Notes under the pieces: generated by a model | Database searches by the model: none | What the model was told of the DNA's origin: nothing | Seen by the model: the letters and a program-made list of their open reading frames with translations, nothing else | Program-made: the position numbers and the translations under genes | Shown here: positions 45,396 to 54,107 of the stretch, piece after piece | Position numbering within the stretch: the first letter of the stretch is position 1 | Layout: each line of letters starts with the position of its first letter | Origin: Bradyrhizobium tropiciagri | GTDB taxonomy: Bacteria > Pseudomonadota > Alphaproteobacteria > Rhizobiales > Xanthobacteraceae | DNA length: 64,000 bases | Direction of reading: 5' to 3' | Assembly: GCF_018130545.1 (NCBI RefSeq) | Contig: NZ_JAFCKF010000002.1 | Location: forward strand, 248,001-312,000

Positions 45396-46385
45396 TCAGC
45401 GGATCCCGCCGAGACGGATCAGGTCGGAGCTCGTGAGGCTGTTCAGCCAGGGCAGATCGACGAAGGTCAGCACGCCGAACAGCGCCATGGTGACGGCGGC
45501 CGCGATCAGCATCGCCGGCTGCCGCATCAACTCCTCCGGCCGCGCGGCGGCGGAATCCGGCGTCAGCGCCAGCCGCATATAGGATGCGAACAGCGCGATC
45601 AGCATCGGCACCACGACGAGATATTCGATGCGATATTTCAGCAGGAAGATCGCCATCATGAACGCAAAGCCCTGGGCGTAGACCAGACAGCTCGTGACCA
45701 GGCTCGAATGGGTATAGACCGCGAAGGAGGGCCGGTAGGCGGCGAGGTTGGCGGTGCCGCCGGCCTCGACGATCGCGCGATGCTCGGAGACCCGCTTGGC
45801 TGCCATCAGGAAGGCGCCGCCGAACCAGTAGGCGAGCAGGATCGACACCGGCGGCGCGATGCTCGGCACCACGGCGAACCAGCCGAACAGGAAGCGCAGC
45901 GGATTGTTGAGGGACTCGACGATGACGTCGATGAAGGCGCGGTCCTTGGCGCGGATCGGACGCACATTGTAGATCACGCCGAACACCGCGAACACGGTCG
46001 CAGTGGCGGCGAAGGCATAGCCGAGCCGGTTGGCGGCCCAGATGCCGACGGTGGTCAGCACGACGTATTGCGCCAGCACGATGGTCGGCGACATCGCGGT
46101 CTGCACCGCGGGGCGCGCCCGCTTGGTCGGATGCATCGCGTCGAACGGCGCATCGAGCCATTCATTGATGGTGTAGTTGGCCGACGACAGCGCCATCGCG
46201 ACGAACAGGCAGATGATCAGGCGCTCGGCGAGCGTTGCAAGCTCGATCGGCCCGGTCTGCGACATGATCAGCGCAAAGGCGACGCCGGGAATGATCAGCA
46301 CATGCTTGATCCAGTGGTCGGGTCTGGCGATCGCAATGTAATCGGTGATGCCGGCAGCCGGCGGGGCGTGGTTGGTGACGGACAT
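45396..46385 (-). CDS. UbiA family prenyltransferase (decaprenyl-phosphate phosphoribosyltransferase-like)
   Basis: 329 residues from the ATG at 46385, with GGAGG six bases upstream. About 9 membrane helices. The first Asp-rich motif reads NEWLDAPFD (Asn74-Asp82), followed by HPTKRARP, the pattern of the DPPR-synthase branch rather than ubiquinone UbiA. NVRPIRAKDRAFIDV is the matching later motif. Such enzymes attach 5-phosphoribose to polyprenyl phosphate. It is the first gene of a three-gene operon with a GT-C-like protein and a HAD phosphatase. Confidence 0.88.
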   Translation of the reverse strand: MSVTNHAPPAAGITDYIAIARPDHWIKHVLIIPGVAFALIMSQTGPIELATLAERLIICLFVAMALSSANYTINEWLDAPFDAMHPTKRARPAVQTAMSPTIVLAQYVVLTTVGIWAANRLGYAFAATATVFAVFGVIYNVRPIRAKDRAFIDVIVESLNNPLRFLFGWFAVVPSIAPPVSILLAYWFGGAFLMAAKRVSEHRAIVEAGGTANLAAYRPSFAVYTHSSLVTSCLVYAQGFAFMMAIFLLKYRIEYLVVVPMLIALFASYMRLALTPDSAAARPEELMRQPAMLIAAAVTMALFGVLTFVDLPWLNSLTSSDLIRLGGIR

Positions 46386-46668
46386 CGCAAACCTCCAGAC
46401 TCTGCCTGTCCCGCATCGGGGCGCGAGCGGGGTGAGACGGTCTGCAGGGGGCAGCGATCGTGCCGCAGCGCGTAACATGGCCGCCGGTAGCGGCGTCAGG
46501 CACGCAACGCGGTTAACGCCGGTCGTTGAGAAAGCAGTTGCTGCAGATTCCGGCCTCGTCGGGCCGCGTTGGAGCTGATCGGGCGGGGGCCGTTGCTTGG
46601 TCGCGGTGATCGCCGTTTGGTGGGCCTGCGCCGGATTGGGACAGCTGTTTCAGTTCGACGAGCGCAAC
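46386..46668. other. Intergenic region upstream of the UbiA operon
   Basis: No supported gene. It should contain the promoter of the UbiA operon and ends in the terminator of the small membrane-protein gene transcribed toward it. Confidence 0.5.
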
Positions 46669-46690
46669 AAAAAAGCCGCCCGAAGGCGGC
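46669..46690 (-). terminator. Intrinsic terminator of the small membrane-protein gene
   Basis: Minus-strand RNA reads GCCGCC-TTCG-GGCGGC followed by T6, a UUCG tetraloop terminator. Confidence 0.9.
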
Positions 46691-46720
46691 CGTCTTGTCT
46701 GCGGAAAGCCTGATGCAATC

Positions 46721-46924
46721 CTAGCGAACGGTCGAGGTGCCCGACGAGGTGATCGCCACCGGCTTGCCGGCCTTGATGACCTGGGTGGTCTGGGCCGTCT
46801 GGGTGAAATCCGCGTTGTTGCGGGCCGAAATACCGAAAGCTGCAATCCCGATCGCGGCAACGAGGGCAACCACCACAATCTTGAGGTGGGTCGCGCGATC
46901 GGCTGAATGGATCGAGTGGTTCAT
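46721..46924 (-). CDS. Small single-pass membrane protein
   Basis: 67 residues with GGAGGCGACC before the ATG. One transmembrane helix (IVVVALVAAIGIAAFGISAR, about 16-35) is followed by a Thr/Gln-rich exported tail (TQTAQTTQVIKAGKPVAITS). Family unknown. It has its own terminator and is divergent from the TRAP binding-protein gene. Confidence 0.75.
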   Translation of the reverse strand: MNHSIHSADRATHLKIVVVALVAAIGIAAFGISARNNADFTQTAQTTQVIKAGKPVAITSSGTSTVR

Positions 46925-47115
46925 GGTCGCCTCCGGGCGTCTATGCGCCGTCTATGGCAGCTACTGGTAAGCCCCATCTGTTTCCGGATCGTTTCATGAG
47001 TTCCCGGAAATGGTTTCGTGCCACAGGCGGATTGGTTTCACCGTGCCTTGCGTCACACAGGCGGAGGGCTGTAACTGGCAGCTGGCGCGTCAAGGCGTCG
47101 GGGAGAAAAACAATA

Positions 47116-48138
47116 ATGAAAACAATGATGATAACCCGCAGGCGCCTGCTGGGCGCCGGCTCCGGCGCGGTCGCAGCGACGATGTTTGGCAAACCAGCCG
47201 TTGCCGCGGCCGAGTTCGACTTTAAGCTTGGCGTTGACACCCCGGAAACCCACCCGCTGACAATCCGCCTCGTTGAGGCCGCCAAGGCGGTCGCGGAGCG
47301 GTCGTCCGGCCGCGTCAACATCACGGTGTTTTCGAACAGCCAGCTCGGCGGCGATCCCGAGATGCTGTCGCAGGTCAGGGCCGGCGGTATCGAATTGATG
47401 GCGGCGCCGAGCCTGACGCTGTCGATCCTGGTGCCGCTTTCCGGGCTGCCTAGCATCGGGTTTGCCTTCCAGTCCTACGATCAGGTCTGGGCCGCGATGG
47501 ACGGCGGCGTCGGCGATCTCGTGCGCGAGGCGATCGCCAAGTCTGGCGTCGTGCCGCTGAAGAAGGTCTGGGACAACGGCTTCCGCCAGATCACCTCGTC
47601 ATCGAGCCGGCAGCTCAACAGCGTCGACGATCTCAAGGGCTTCAAGATCCGCGTGCCCGTGACCGCACTCCTGACCTCGCTGTTCTCCGGCCTCGGCGCA
47701 TTGCCGTCGAGCATCTCCTACAGCGAGCTCTATTCGGCGCTGCAGACCCACATCGTCGAAGGGCAGGAGAATCCGCTGGCGCAGGTCTCGACCGGAAAGC
47801 TCTACGAGGTGCAGAAATACTGCGCGCTGTCGAACCATTGCTGGAGCGGCTACTGGATCATCGGCAACCGCCGCGCCATGGCGAGCCTGCCCCCCGATCT
47901 GCTCGAGCTCATCAACACCGCGTTCGACGCGGCCGCGGTGAAGGAGCGTGCCGATCTGGTCGAGATGGATCGCTCGTTGCAGGCAGAGCTCACCGAGAAG
48001 GGCATGACCTTCAACAAGCCCGATCCCGTGCAGTTCAGAGCAGCGCTGGTGAAGGCCGGCTTCTACACGCAGTGGCAGAAGACTTATGGCGCGGACGCCT
48101 GGGCGGCACTGGAGAAATATACCGGCAAGCTGACCTGA
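47116..48138 (+). CDS. TRAP transporter substrate-binding protein (DctP-like), Tat-exported
   Basis: 340 residues from the ATG at 47116, preceded by GGGGAGAAAAAC. The twin-arginine signal is TRRRLLGAGSGAVAATMFG. The mature part has the DctP hallmarks: FKLGVDTPETHPLTIRLVEAAKAVAERSSGRVNITVFSNSQLGGDPEMLSQVRAGGIEL and VDDLKGFKIRVP, with the carboxylate-anchoring Arg. Expected ligands are C4-dicarboxylates or other organic acids. No DctQ/DctM membrane genes are adjacent, so it is an orphan within this window. Confidence 0.92.
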   Translation: MKTMMITRRRLLGAGSGAVAATMFGKPAVAAAEFDFKLGVDTPETHPLTIRLVEAAKAVAERSSGRVNITVFSNSQLGGDPEMLSQVRAGGIELMAAPSLTLSILVPLSGLPSIGFAFQSYDQVWAAMDGGVGDLVREAIAKSGVVPLKKVWDNGFRQITSSSSRQLNSVDDLKGFKIRVPVTALLTSLFSGLGALPSSISYSELYSALQTHIVEGQENPLAQVSTGKLYEVQKYCALSNHCWSGYWIIGNRRAMASLPPDLLELINTAFDAAAVKERADLVEMDRSLQAELTEKGMTFNKPDPVQFRAALVKAGFYTQWQKTYGADAWAALEKYTGKLT

Positions 48139-48540
48139 CGGCGCACCGATCGTTCACAGCAACGTTGCGGCCGATCGCGCGAGCAACGCGATGCACGATC
48201 GGAGAGGGCGTGGTTCGCTATCAGTGGAGAGGCGGGAGGGCTTCCGACAGAACGCCCCGTCTCGACGAGCGTTGCCGATTTGGCACTGCTACACTTAATT
48301 CACGCGTCTCGTTGATTCGGGAACTTGGCAGCTGTGTTCCAATTGTGTGTTGTGTAGCCGATTGTTGATTGATCGATACTTCAAATTGTTAAGCCCGCCT
48401 TTCGTGAAAGCGGTCGAGTGCATTGCGCCTTCGATCCGTTCTTTCAGAAGCAGCGCGGATCGCATGCCCGGCGGGGACTTGGCCGTGTGGCGGATCGGTG
48501 CAGGCGGGCAATAAAGGGCACGGATTAGGGGCGGTGTCTG
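48139..48540 (+). other. Intergenic region with AT-rich upstream sequence of the autotransporter
   Basis: 402 bases. The first part contains the autotransporter fossil (separate entry). The stretch from about 48290 to 48410 is clearly more AT-rich than its surroundings and probably holds the autotransporter promoter. Confidence 0.5.
48192..48227 (+). pseudogene. Fossil of an autotransporter 3' end
   Basis: GGCGTGGTTCGCTATCAGTGG (48207-48227, given as a 21-base stretch in two parts: GGCGTGGTTCG + CTATCAGTGG) matches 19 of 21 bases at 51790-51810, the last seven codons of the intact autotransporter (GVVRYQW). The preceding codons (IGEG versus AGKG) also align. The stop codon TGA has become AGA. 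It appears to be the surviving end of a deleted tandem paralogue. Confidence 0.6.
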
Positions 48541-51500
48541 ATGGTTAAAAATACGAACCTTTCTCCGCCGCAGGCACGCCGGCGTGGATACGAATTGCGC
48601 TCCGCGTTGGCGACGGCAACCGTCCTGGCAACACTGTTCGTGGCTGCGGAGGCTCGCGCGCAGACCGGCCCGTTCCTTTACGTGCCCAATTTCGGCGACG
48701 GCACCGTCTCGGTCGTCGATACATTCAGCAACACCGTCTCGGGGGCGCCGGTGACGGTCGGCACGGCGCCGACGACTGTGGCCGTGCGAGGTGACGAGTC
48801 CATTGCCTATGTTGCCAACGATGGCAGCAATACAGTCTCAGTCATCAACACCGCCACCAATGCGGTCGTCGCGACGGTTGCCGTCGGACTCAGACCGGGC
48901 GCGCTCGCGGTCAGCGCCAATGGCGCCAACGTCTATGTTTCCAACTTCGATAGCGGGACTGTTTCGGTCATCAACACTGCCACCAACACGGTGGTCGCAA
49001 CTGTCAATGTCGGGGGGAGCCCGTACGGCGTCGCGTTGAGCCCCAATGGCACCTTTGCCTATGTGGCGAACAACGGGAACAACAGCGTTTCCGTCATCAA
49101 CACCGCCACCAACACGGTCATCGCCACGATTCCGGTCGGCATACGGCCGATCGACATCGCGGTCAGTCCGAACGGTGCAACCGCCTACGTCACCAATCAG
49201 TTCGGCAACTCTGTTTCCGTCATCAGCACCGCGACCAATGCGGTGGTCGCGACTATTCCGGTGAGTGCTCTTCCCTATGGGGTTGCGGTCAGTCCGAACG
49301 GCCAGCAGATCTACGTGACCTACGGCGGCGTTGCCGGCTCGGTCGCCGTGATCAACGCCGCCACAAACACCGTCGTTACGACGATCGCCGTCGGCTCGGG
49401 CGCCGGCGGTGTCTCTTTCAGCCCCGATGGGGCGCGCGCCTATATCGAGAACTCCGGCGCCGGCACAGTTTCCATCATCAATACCGCAACCGATACCGTC
49501 ATCCAGACGCTCGCCGTCGGAAATACCCCATTGCTTTCGGGGATTTGCTCAAACGGCAACGCATTGCTGGCGAGCGGGTTGACCTTCAAGGCCAACACCT
49601 CAGGCGCGCTGGCCTGCACCCAGGCATCCGGCCCGACCGGCGCAAACGGACCCGTCTTCAGCGGCGGCACTTTGCAATTCGCGGGCGCCAACATCGTAAG
49701 CGCGCTGCCGATTACGCTCCTGGCCGCCGGCGGCATCTTCGACACCGCCGGCAACAATGCGACCCTGTCAGGGGGAATCAGCGGCGTCGGTGGGTTGACG
49801 AAGATCGGCTTGGGCACGCTGACCTTGTCCGGTTCCGGCACCTATTCGGGAGCCACAGCGGTGAAAGCCGGCGTGCTGCAGGCTGGCGCCGGTAATGCCT
49901 TTTCGGCCAACAGCGCCTATACGATTTCCAGCGGCGCGGTGCTCGATCTCAACAGCTTCAACCAGACTATCGGTTCGCTCGCCGGCACCGGCGCCGTCAC
50001 GCTCGGCTCCGCAACGCTCACGACCGGCGTCGACAACACCAGCACAACCTTTGCCGGCGCGATCTCCGGTCCCGGCGGGCTTGCCAAGGTCGGCACCGGC
50101 GTATTTGTCCTGACCGGCACCAACGCCTACACCGGCGCAACCACCGTCAATGCTGGCACGCTGGAGGTGGATGGCTCGATCGCCAGCTCGTCGTCCGTCA
50201 CCGTGAATTCCGGTGGCACCCTGAGCGGCACCGGCATCGTCGATCCGACGACCACCACGATCATGAGCGGCGGCACGCTGGCACCGGGTAACGCGGCGAA
50301 CCCCACGGGCACGCTGACCATCACCGGCAATCTCGCCTTTCAGTCCGGCGCGATCTATCTGGTGCAGGTCACGCCCGCCGCTTCGGCATCGACCAACGTC
50401 AGCGGGACGGCGACGCTCGGCGGCGCCACCGTGAATGCGGTGTTCGCCAACGGCAGCTACATCTCCAGGCAGTACACAATCCTGACCGCGGCTGGCGGTG
50501 TGTCCGGCACCTTCGCGCCGAACATCGTCAATGCGAACCTGCCGCGGAACTTCAATGACACGCTGAGCTATGACGCGACCCACGCCTATCTCAATCTCGC
50601 GCTGAACTTTCCGTCTCCCAATTTCGGCGGTGGCCTCTCCATCAACCAGCAGAACGTCGCCAACACGCTGGTCAACTACTTCAACACGACCGGCGGCATT
50701 CCGACGGTGTTCGGCACACTCTCACCGTCGGGTCTGACACAGGCCTCCGGCGAACTGGCGACCGGCTCGCAGCAGACGACGTTCGATGCCATGAACCTGT
50801 TTATGGGGCTGCTGACCGACCCCTTCATGAACCGTACCGGCGGATCGGGATCGATGCCCGGCGTGACCGGTTATGCGAGCGAGGGTGATACGAGCGCCTA
50901 TGCCGCAACGAGGAAGACCGACGCGTTCGCGATGTTCACCAAGGCGCCGCCGGTGCCGTTCGTGCCGCGCTGGAGCGTTTGGGCCGCAGGCTTCGGCGGT
51001 TCGCAATCGACCAGCGGCAACACCATTATCGGGTCGAACAACACCACCAGCAGTGTTTACGGCACTGCGGTCGGCGCCGATTATCTGTTCTCGCCGAACA
51101 CGATTGCGGGATTTGCGATCGCGGGCGGCGGCACCAACTTCTCCGTCGTCAACAGCGGCAGCGGCCGGTCCGATCTGTTCCAGGCCGGCGTCTATGTTCG
51201 CCACACCGAGGGGCCGGCCTATGTTTCCGCCGCGCTCGCTTATGGATGGCAGGACATCACCACCGACCGCACCGTGACGGCCGCCGGCACCGACCAACTC
51301 CGTGCCGAGTTCAATGCGAATGCCTATTCCGGCAGGCTTGAGGGCGGCTATCGGTTTGTGGCGCCGTGGACCGGCGGCGTCGGCATCACGCCCTATGCGG
51401 CGGGCCAGTTCACGAGTTTCGACCTGCCGGCCTATGCCGAGCGGGTGACCTCGGGCCTGTCGACCTTTGCGCTGACCTACGGCAGCAAGAGCGTGACCGA

Positions 51501-51813
51501 CACGCGCAGCGAACTCGGCCTGCGCACCGACAAGTCGTTCGCGGTGCAGGACGGCATGTTGACGTTACGCACCCGCTTCGCCTGGGCCCACGATTATAAC
51601 CCCGACCGCTTGGTCGCCGCGACCTTCCAGGCGCTGCCCGGCACCAGCTTTGTCGTCAACGGCGCGGCGCAGGCCAGCGACTCAGCGCTGACCACGGCAT
51701 CGGTCGAGATGAAATGGCGCAACGGCTGGTCAGTGGCGGGGACATTCGAAGGCGAGTTCTCCAACGTCACCTCGAGCTACGCCGGCAAAGGCGTGGTGCG
51801 GTATCAGTGGTGA
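48541..51813 (+). CDS. Autotransporter (type Va) with YVTN beta-propeller and beta-strand-repeat passenger
   Basis: 1090 residues. An extended signal peptide (basic n-region to residue 20, hydrophobic LATATVLATLFVAAEARAQ) leads to seven 42-residue YVTN blades (about 45-330; SVINTATNTVVATVxVGxxP). Autotransporter-associated strand repeats follow (GGLTKIGLGTLTLSGSGTYSGAT; GGLAKVGTGVFVLTGTNAYTGAT; about 410-560), then a stalk and a C-terminal 12-strand beta-barrel domain (about 800-1090) ending in Trp (GVVRYQW). The passenger would be displayed on the cell surface. The binding partner is unknown. It is monocistronic and divergent from nothing; a paralogue fossil lies upstream. Confidence 0.93.
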   Translation: MVKNTNLSPPQARRRGYELRSALATATVLATLFVAAEARAQTGPFLYVPNFGDGTVSVVDTFSNTVSGAPVTVGTAPTTVAVRGDESIAYVANDGSNTVSVINTATNAVVATVAVGLRPGALAVSANGANVYVSNFDSGTVSVINTATNTVVATVNVGGSPYGVALSPNGTFAYVANNGNNSVSVINTATNTVIATIPVGIRPIDIAVSPNGATAYVTNQFGNSVSVISTATNAVVATIPVSALPYGVAVSPNGQQIYVTYGGVAGSVAVINAATNTVVTTIAVGSGAGGVSFSPDGARAYIENSGAGTVSIINTATDTVIQTLAVGNTPLLSGICSNGNALLASGLTFKANTSGALACTQASGPTGANGPVFSGGTLQFAGANIVSALPITLLAAGGIFDTAGNNATLSGGISGVGGLTKIGLGTLTLSGSGTYSGATAVKAGVLQAGAGNAFSANSAYTISSGAVLDLNSFNQTIGSLAGTGAVTLGSATLTTGVDNTSTTFAGAISGPGGLAKVGTGVFVLTGTNAYTGATTVNAGTLEVDGSIASSSSVTVNSGGTLSGTGIVDPTTTTIMSGGTLAPGNAANPTGTLTITGNLAFQSGAIYLVQVTPAASASTNVSGTATLGGATVNAVFANGSYISRQYTILTAAGGVSGTFAPNIVNANLPRNFNDTLSYDATHAYLNLALNFPSPNFGGGLSINQQNVANTLVNYFNTTGGIPTVFGTLSPSGLTQASGELATGSQQTTFDAMNLFMGLLTDPFMNRTGGSGSMPGVTGYASEGDTSAYAATRKTDAFAMFTKAPPVPFVPRWSVWAAGFGGSQSTSGNTIIGSNNTTSSVYGTAVGADYLFSPNTIAGFAIAGGGTNFSVVNSGSGRSDLFQAGVYVRHTEGPAYVSAALAYGWQDITTDRTVTAAGTDQLRAEFNANAYSGRLEGGYRFVAPWTGGVGITPYAAGQFTSFDLPAYAERVTSGLSTFALTYGSKSVTDTRSELGLRTDKSFAVQDGMLTLRTRFAWAHDYNPDRLVAATFQALPGTSFVVNGAAQASDSALTTASVEMKWRNGWSVAGTFEGEFSNVTSSYAGKGVVRYQW
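48673..49530 (+). repeat. Seven tandem ~126-bp repeats encoding YVTN blades
   Basis: The Y-V-x-N codons recur at 48808, 48934 and 49060 with exact 126-base spacing, and the whole array encodes seven blades. The nucleotide similarity between units (ATCAACACCGCCACCAAC) is high enough to allow recombination and copy-number change. Confidence 0.85.
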
Positions 51814-51946
51814 AATCGTTTCCGCTTCGGACAGTCTGACATCACGCGTGTGATTACCTGAGGCGTAATCGCGCAAGCGATCTCCCTTTGCGATGGTCGG
51901 TGCATCGGCGGCGATGGCGCCGGTCGATCGGCACGGGAGATACGTG

Positions 51947-52765
51947 ATGGTGAGCCAACCGCTTTATGCGACCGCTGGGGACGGCACGAAACTGTTCGTG
52001 CAGGATTGGGGTTCGGGCCGGCCGGTGTTGTTCCTGGCGGCCTGGACGTTCAATTCAGGTGTATGGGGCAGCCAGATCGTTGCGCTGAATGCGAAAGGTT
52101 ATCGCTGCGTCGCGCCGGATCGGCGCGGCCATGGCCGCTCCGATCTGCCGATGACGGGATACGATCTCGACACGCTGACCGATGACGTCGCTGCCGTGAT
52201 CGAGCAGCACGATTTGCGCGAGCTCACCATCGTCGCGCATTCGATGGGATCGATCGAAGCGGTGAACTATCTGGCGCGTCACGGCGCCGACCGTATCGCG
52301 CGGCTGGTGCTGGTGGCGCCGACCACGCCGTATCTCGTCCAGACCGAGGACAATCCGGACGCGGTGCCGCGAGCGATGGTCGAGGCGCAGAATGCCGCGA
52401 TCGCGCAGGACTTCCCAAAATGGATGGGCGAGAACGAGGCGCCGTTCTTCATGCCTGATACATCAGAGGCCACGCGGGCCTGGATCAGGGAGATGATGCT
52501 GAGCGTGCCGCTGCCGGTGGCGCTGGCCTGTCGCAAGACCATTTCCTTTGCCGATCTGCGTGCCGCGGCGAAGAGCATCGATCGTCCGACGCTGATCGTA
52601 CATGGTGACAAGGATGCCAGCGCGCCGTTGGAGCTGACGGCTGCGAAGACCGCAAAGCTGATCAAGGGAAGCAAGCTCGTCGTTTATGAAGGCGCGCCAC
52701 ACGCATTGCCGCTGACGCACAGCGCGCGCTTGATGGCCGACCTGCTGGCCTTCATCGATAGCTAG
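51947..52765 (+). CDS. Alpha/beta hydrolase (haloperoxidase/esterase-like)
   Basis: 272 residues from the ATG at 51947, with GGGAGA six bases upstream. The family start is YATAGDGTKLFVQDWGSGRPVLFL, and the oxyanion region is AAWTFNSGVWGSQ. The nucleophile is Ser99 in AHSMGS, the acid is Asp221 or Asp223 in VHGDKDASAP, and the base is His252 in GAPHALPLTH. This is the non-heme chloroperoxidase/arylesterase branch. The substrate is unknown. The stop overlaps the convergent MFS stop (CTAG). Confidence 0.88.
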   Translation: MVSQPLYATAGDGTKLFVQDWGSGRPVLFLAAWTFNSGVWGSQIVALNAKGYRCVAPDRRGHGRSDLPMTGYDLDTLTDDVAAVIEQHDLRELTIVAHSMGSIEAVNYLARHGADRIARLVLVAPTTPYLVQTEDNPDAVPRAMVEAQNAAIAQDFPKWMGENEAPFFMPDTSEATRAWIREMMLSVPLPVALACRKTISFADLRAAAKSIDRPTLIVHGDKDASAPLELTAAKTAKLIKGSKLVVYEGAPHALPLTHSARLMADLLAFIDS

Positions 52766-54054
52766 CTGGCGCGCGCGATATCCGCACGGATCGAGCGCGC
52801 CGCCCAGACGAACAGCAGCGCGCCGAGCGTCGTCGTTACCGCTGCCGACAGCAGCGAGTAGCGCACCGCGTCGACGCCGTAGCTGCCCTTCAGGGCATCG
52901 TTGATCATACCGACGGCAAGCGGACCGACGCCCTGGCCGAAGCAGGTCGCGGTGAGCAGCACGAGCGCCGAGGCCAGCGCGCGCATGCTGGGCTTTGCGA
53001 CGGTCTGCGCGATCGCGAAGATCGGGCCGAGATGGAAGCCGACCATGAACGAGGTCAGCGCCAGGGTGGCGACCATCAGCGTGAAGCTTTGCGTCAGCAT
53101 GCACAGCGCAAACACCGGGCCGGCGAGGCCGGACATGATTGCCGGCGCCCACAGCTTCCAGCGGTCGTCGCGCTGGCCGATCTGCGCCACCACGAGACCG
53201 CCGATCAAGGTGCCCGCCATGCCGGCGAGACCCTTGAAGGTGCCGGCATAGCTGCCGATCTCGGAGCTGCTGAGATGATGGATGCGCGCCAGGAACGGCG
53301 GGATCCATACCGCGGTGGCGTAGTTGGTGTAGGTCGTGAGACAGAAGCCGATCAGCACGATGACGAAGCTTGGCTGCGAAGCGAGGAAACCCAAGGTCGG
53401 CCCGATCGGCTCGGCCTTGAAGGTCTCCGCCATCGCACCGCGCCTTGGCTCGGAGATCGTCAGCCACAGCACCGCGGCGAGCGCGATGCCGGGCAGGCCC
53501 GCGGTGAAGAAGGCCATCCGCCAGCCATAGTGCTGGTTGATGTAGCCGCCGATGAAATAGCCGAGGAAGACGCCGAGATAGGTGCCGATCGCGTAGATGC
53601 CGAGCGCGCGCGGACGCTCGTTCTTGTCGAACAGATCGGCGATCATCGACTGCGAGGCCGGCGTGCCTGCGGACTCTCCGATGCCGACGCCGACCCGGGC
53701 CAGCGCCAGCGTCGTGACGCTGGAGGCCATGCCGCAGAGATAGGTCATCGCGCTCCAGAAGGCGAAGGCGAGGGCGACGATATTGCGGCGGTTGAGGCGA
53801 TCGGCCATCCGCGCGATGGGAATGCCGAGCAGCGAATAGAACAGCACGAAGCCGAACCCGGCCAGCAGGCCCATCGTGGTGTCGCTGAGCGCGAACTCTT
53901 TCTTGATTGGCTCGATCAGCACATTGAAGATCGTGCGGTCGAGGAAGTTGAGGGCGTAGATGATGGTGAGCAGCGCAAGGACGTAGTAGCGGCGCGCCGA
54001 GGGCGCGGCCGCGGCTTGCGTTGGTGCAGCCGCCCGCGGTGCGACATCGACCAT
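52762..54054 (-). CDS. MFS transporter (metabolite importer type)
   Basis: 430 residues from the ATG at 54054, preceded by GGGAGGAAGTC; the frame extending to 54816 is an artefact. About 12 helices. ALNFLDRTIFNVLIEPIKKEFALSDTTMGLLAGFGFVLFYSLLGIPIARMADRLNRRNIV is the N-terminal signature, and GVGIGESAGTPASQSMIADLF is that of the Spinster-like/aromatic-acid importer group. It starts 53 bases downstream of the Rieske oxygenase gene, so the two are probably co-transcribed and the transporter brings in the oxygenase substrate. Confidence 0.92.
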   Translation of the reverse strand: MVDVAPRAAAPTQAAAAPSARRYYVLALLTIIYALNFLDRTIFNVLIEPIKKEFALSDTTMGLLAGFGFVLFYSLLGIPIARMADRLNRRNIVALAFAFWSAMTYLCGMASSVTTLALARVGVGIGESAGTPASQSMIADLFDKNERPRALGIYAIGTYLGVFLGYFIGGYINQHYGWRMAFFTAGLPGIALAAVLWLTISEPRRGAMAETFKAEPIGPTLGFLASQPSFVIVLIGFCLTTYTNYATAVWIPPFLARIHHLSSSEIGSYAGTFKGLAGMAGTLIGGLVVAQIGQRDDRWKLWAPAIMSGLAGPVFALCMLTQSFTLMVATLALTSFMVGFHLGPIFAIAQTVAKPSMRALASALVLLTATCFGQGVGPLAVGMINDALKGSYGVDAVRYSLLSAAVTTTLGALLFVWAARSIRADIARAS

Positions 54055-54107
54055 GACTTCCTCCCCCGTTTGTCTTTTTGTTTTTCTTGTTTGCTTGCGC
54101 GCGGGCC

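Noticed and set aside
43651-46475. Two long plus-strand frames (446 and 458 codons)
   Set aside because: They are antisense to the HAD, GT-C-like and UbiA genes, and the text is low-complexity Arg/Gly/Asp.
48673-49530. CRISPR-like periodic repeat
   Set aside because: The 126-base period is in frame with codons and encodes YVTN blades, with no short repeat-spacer structure.
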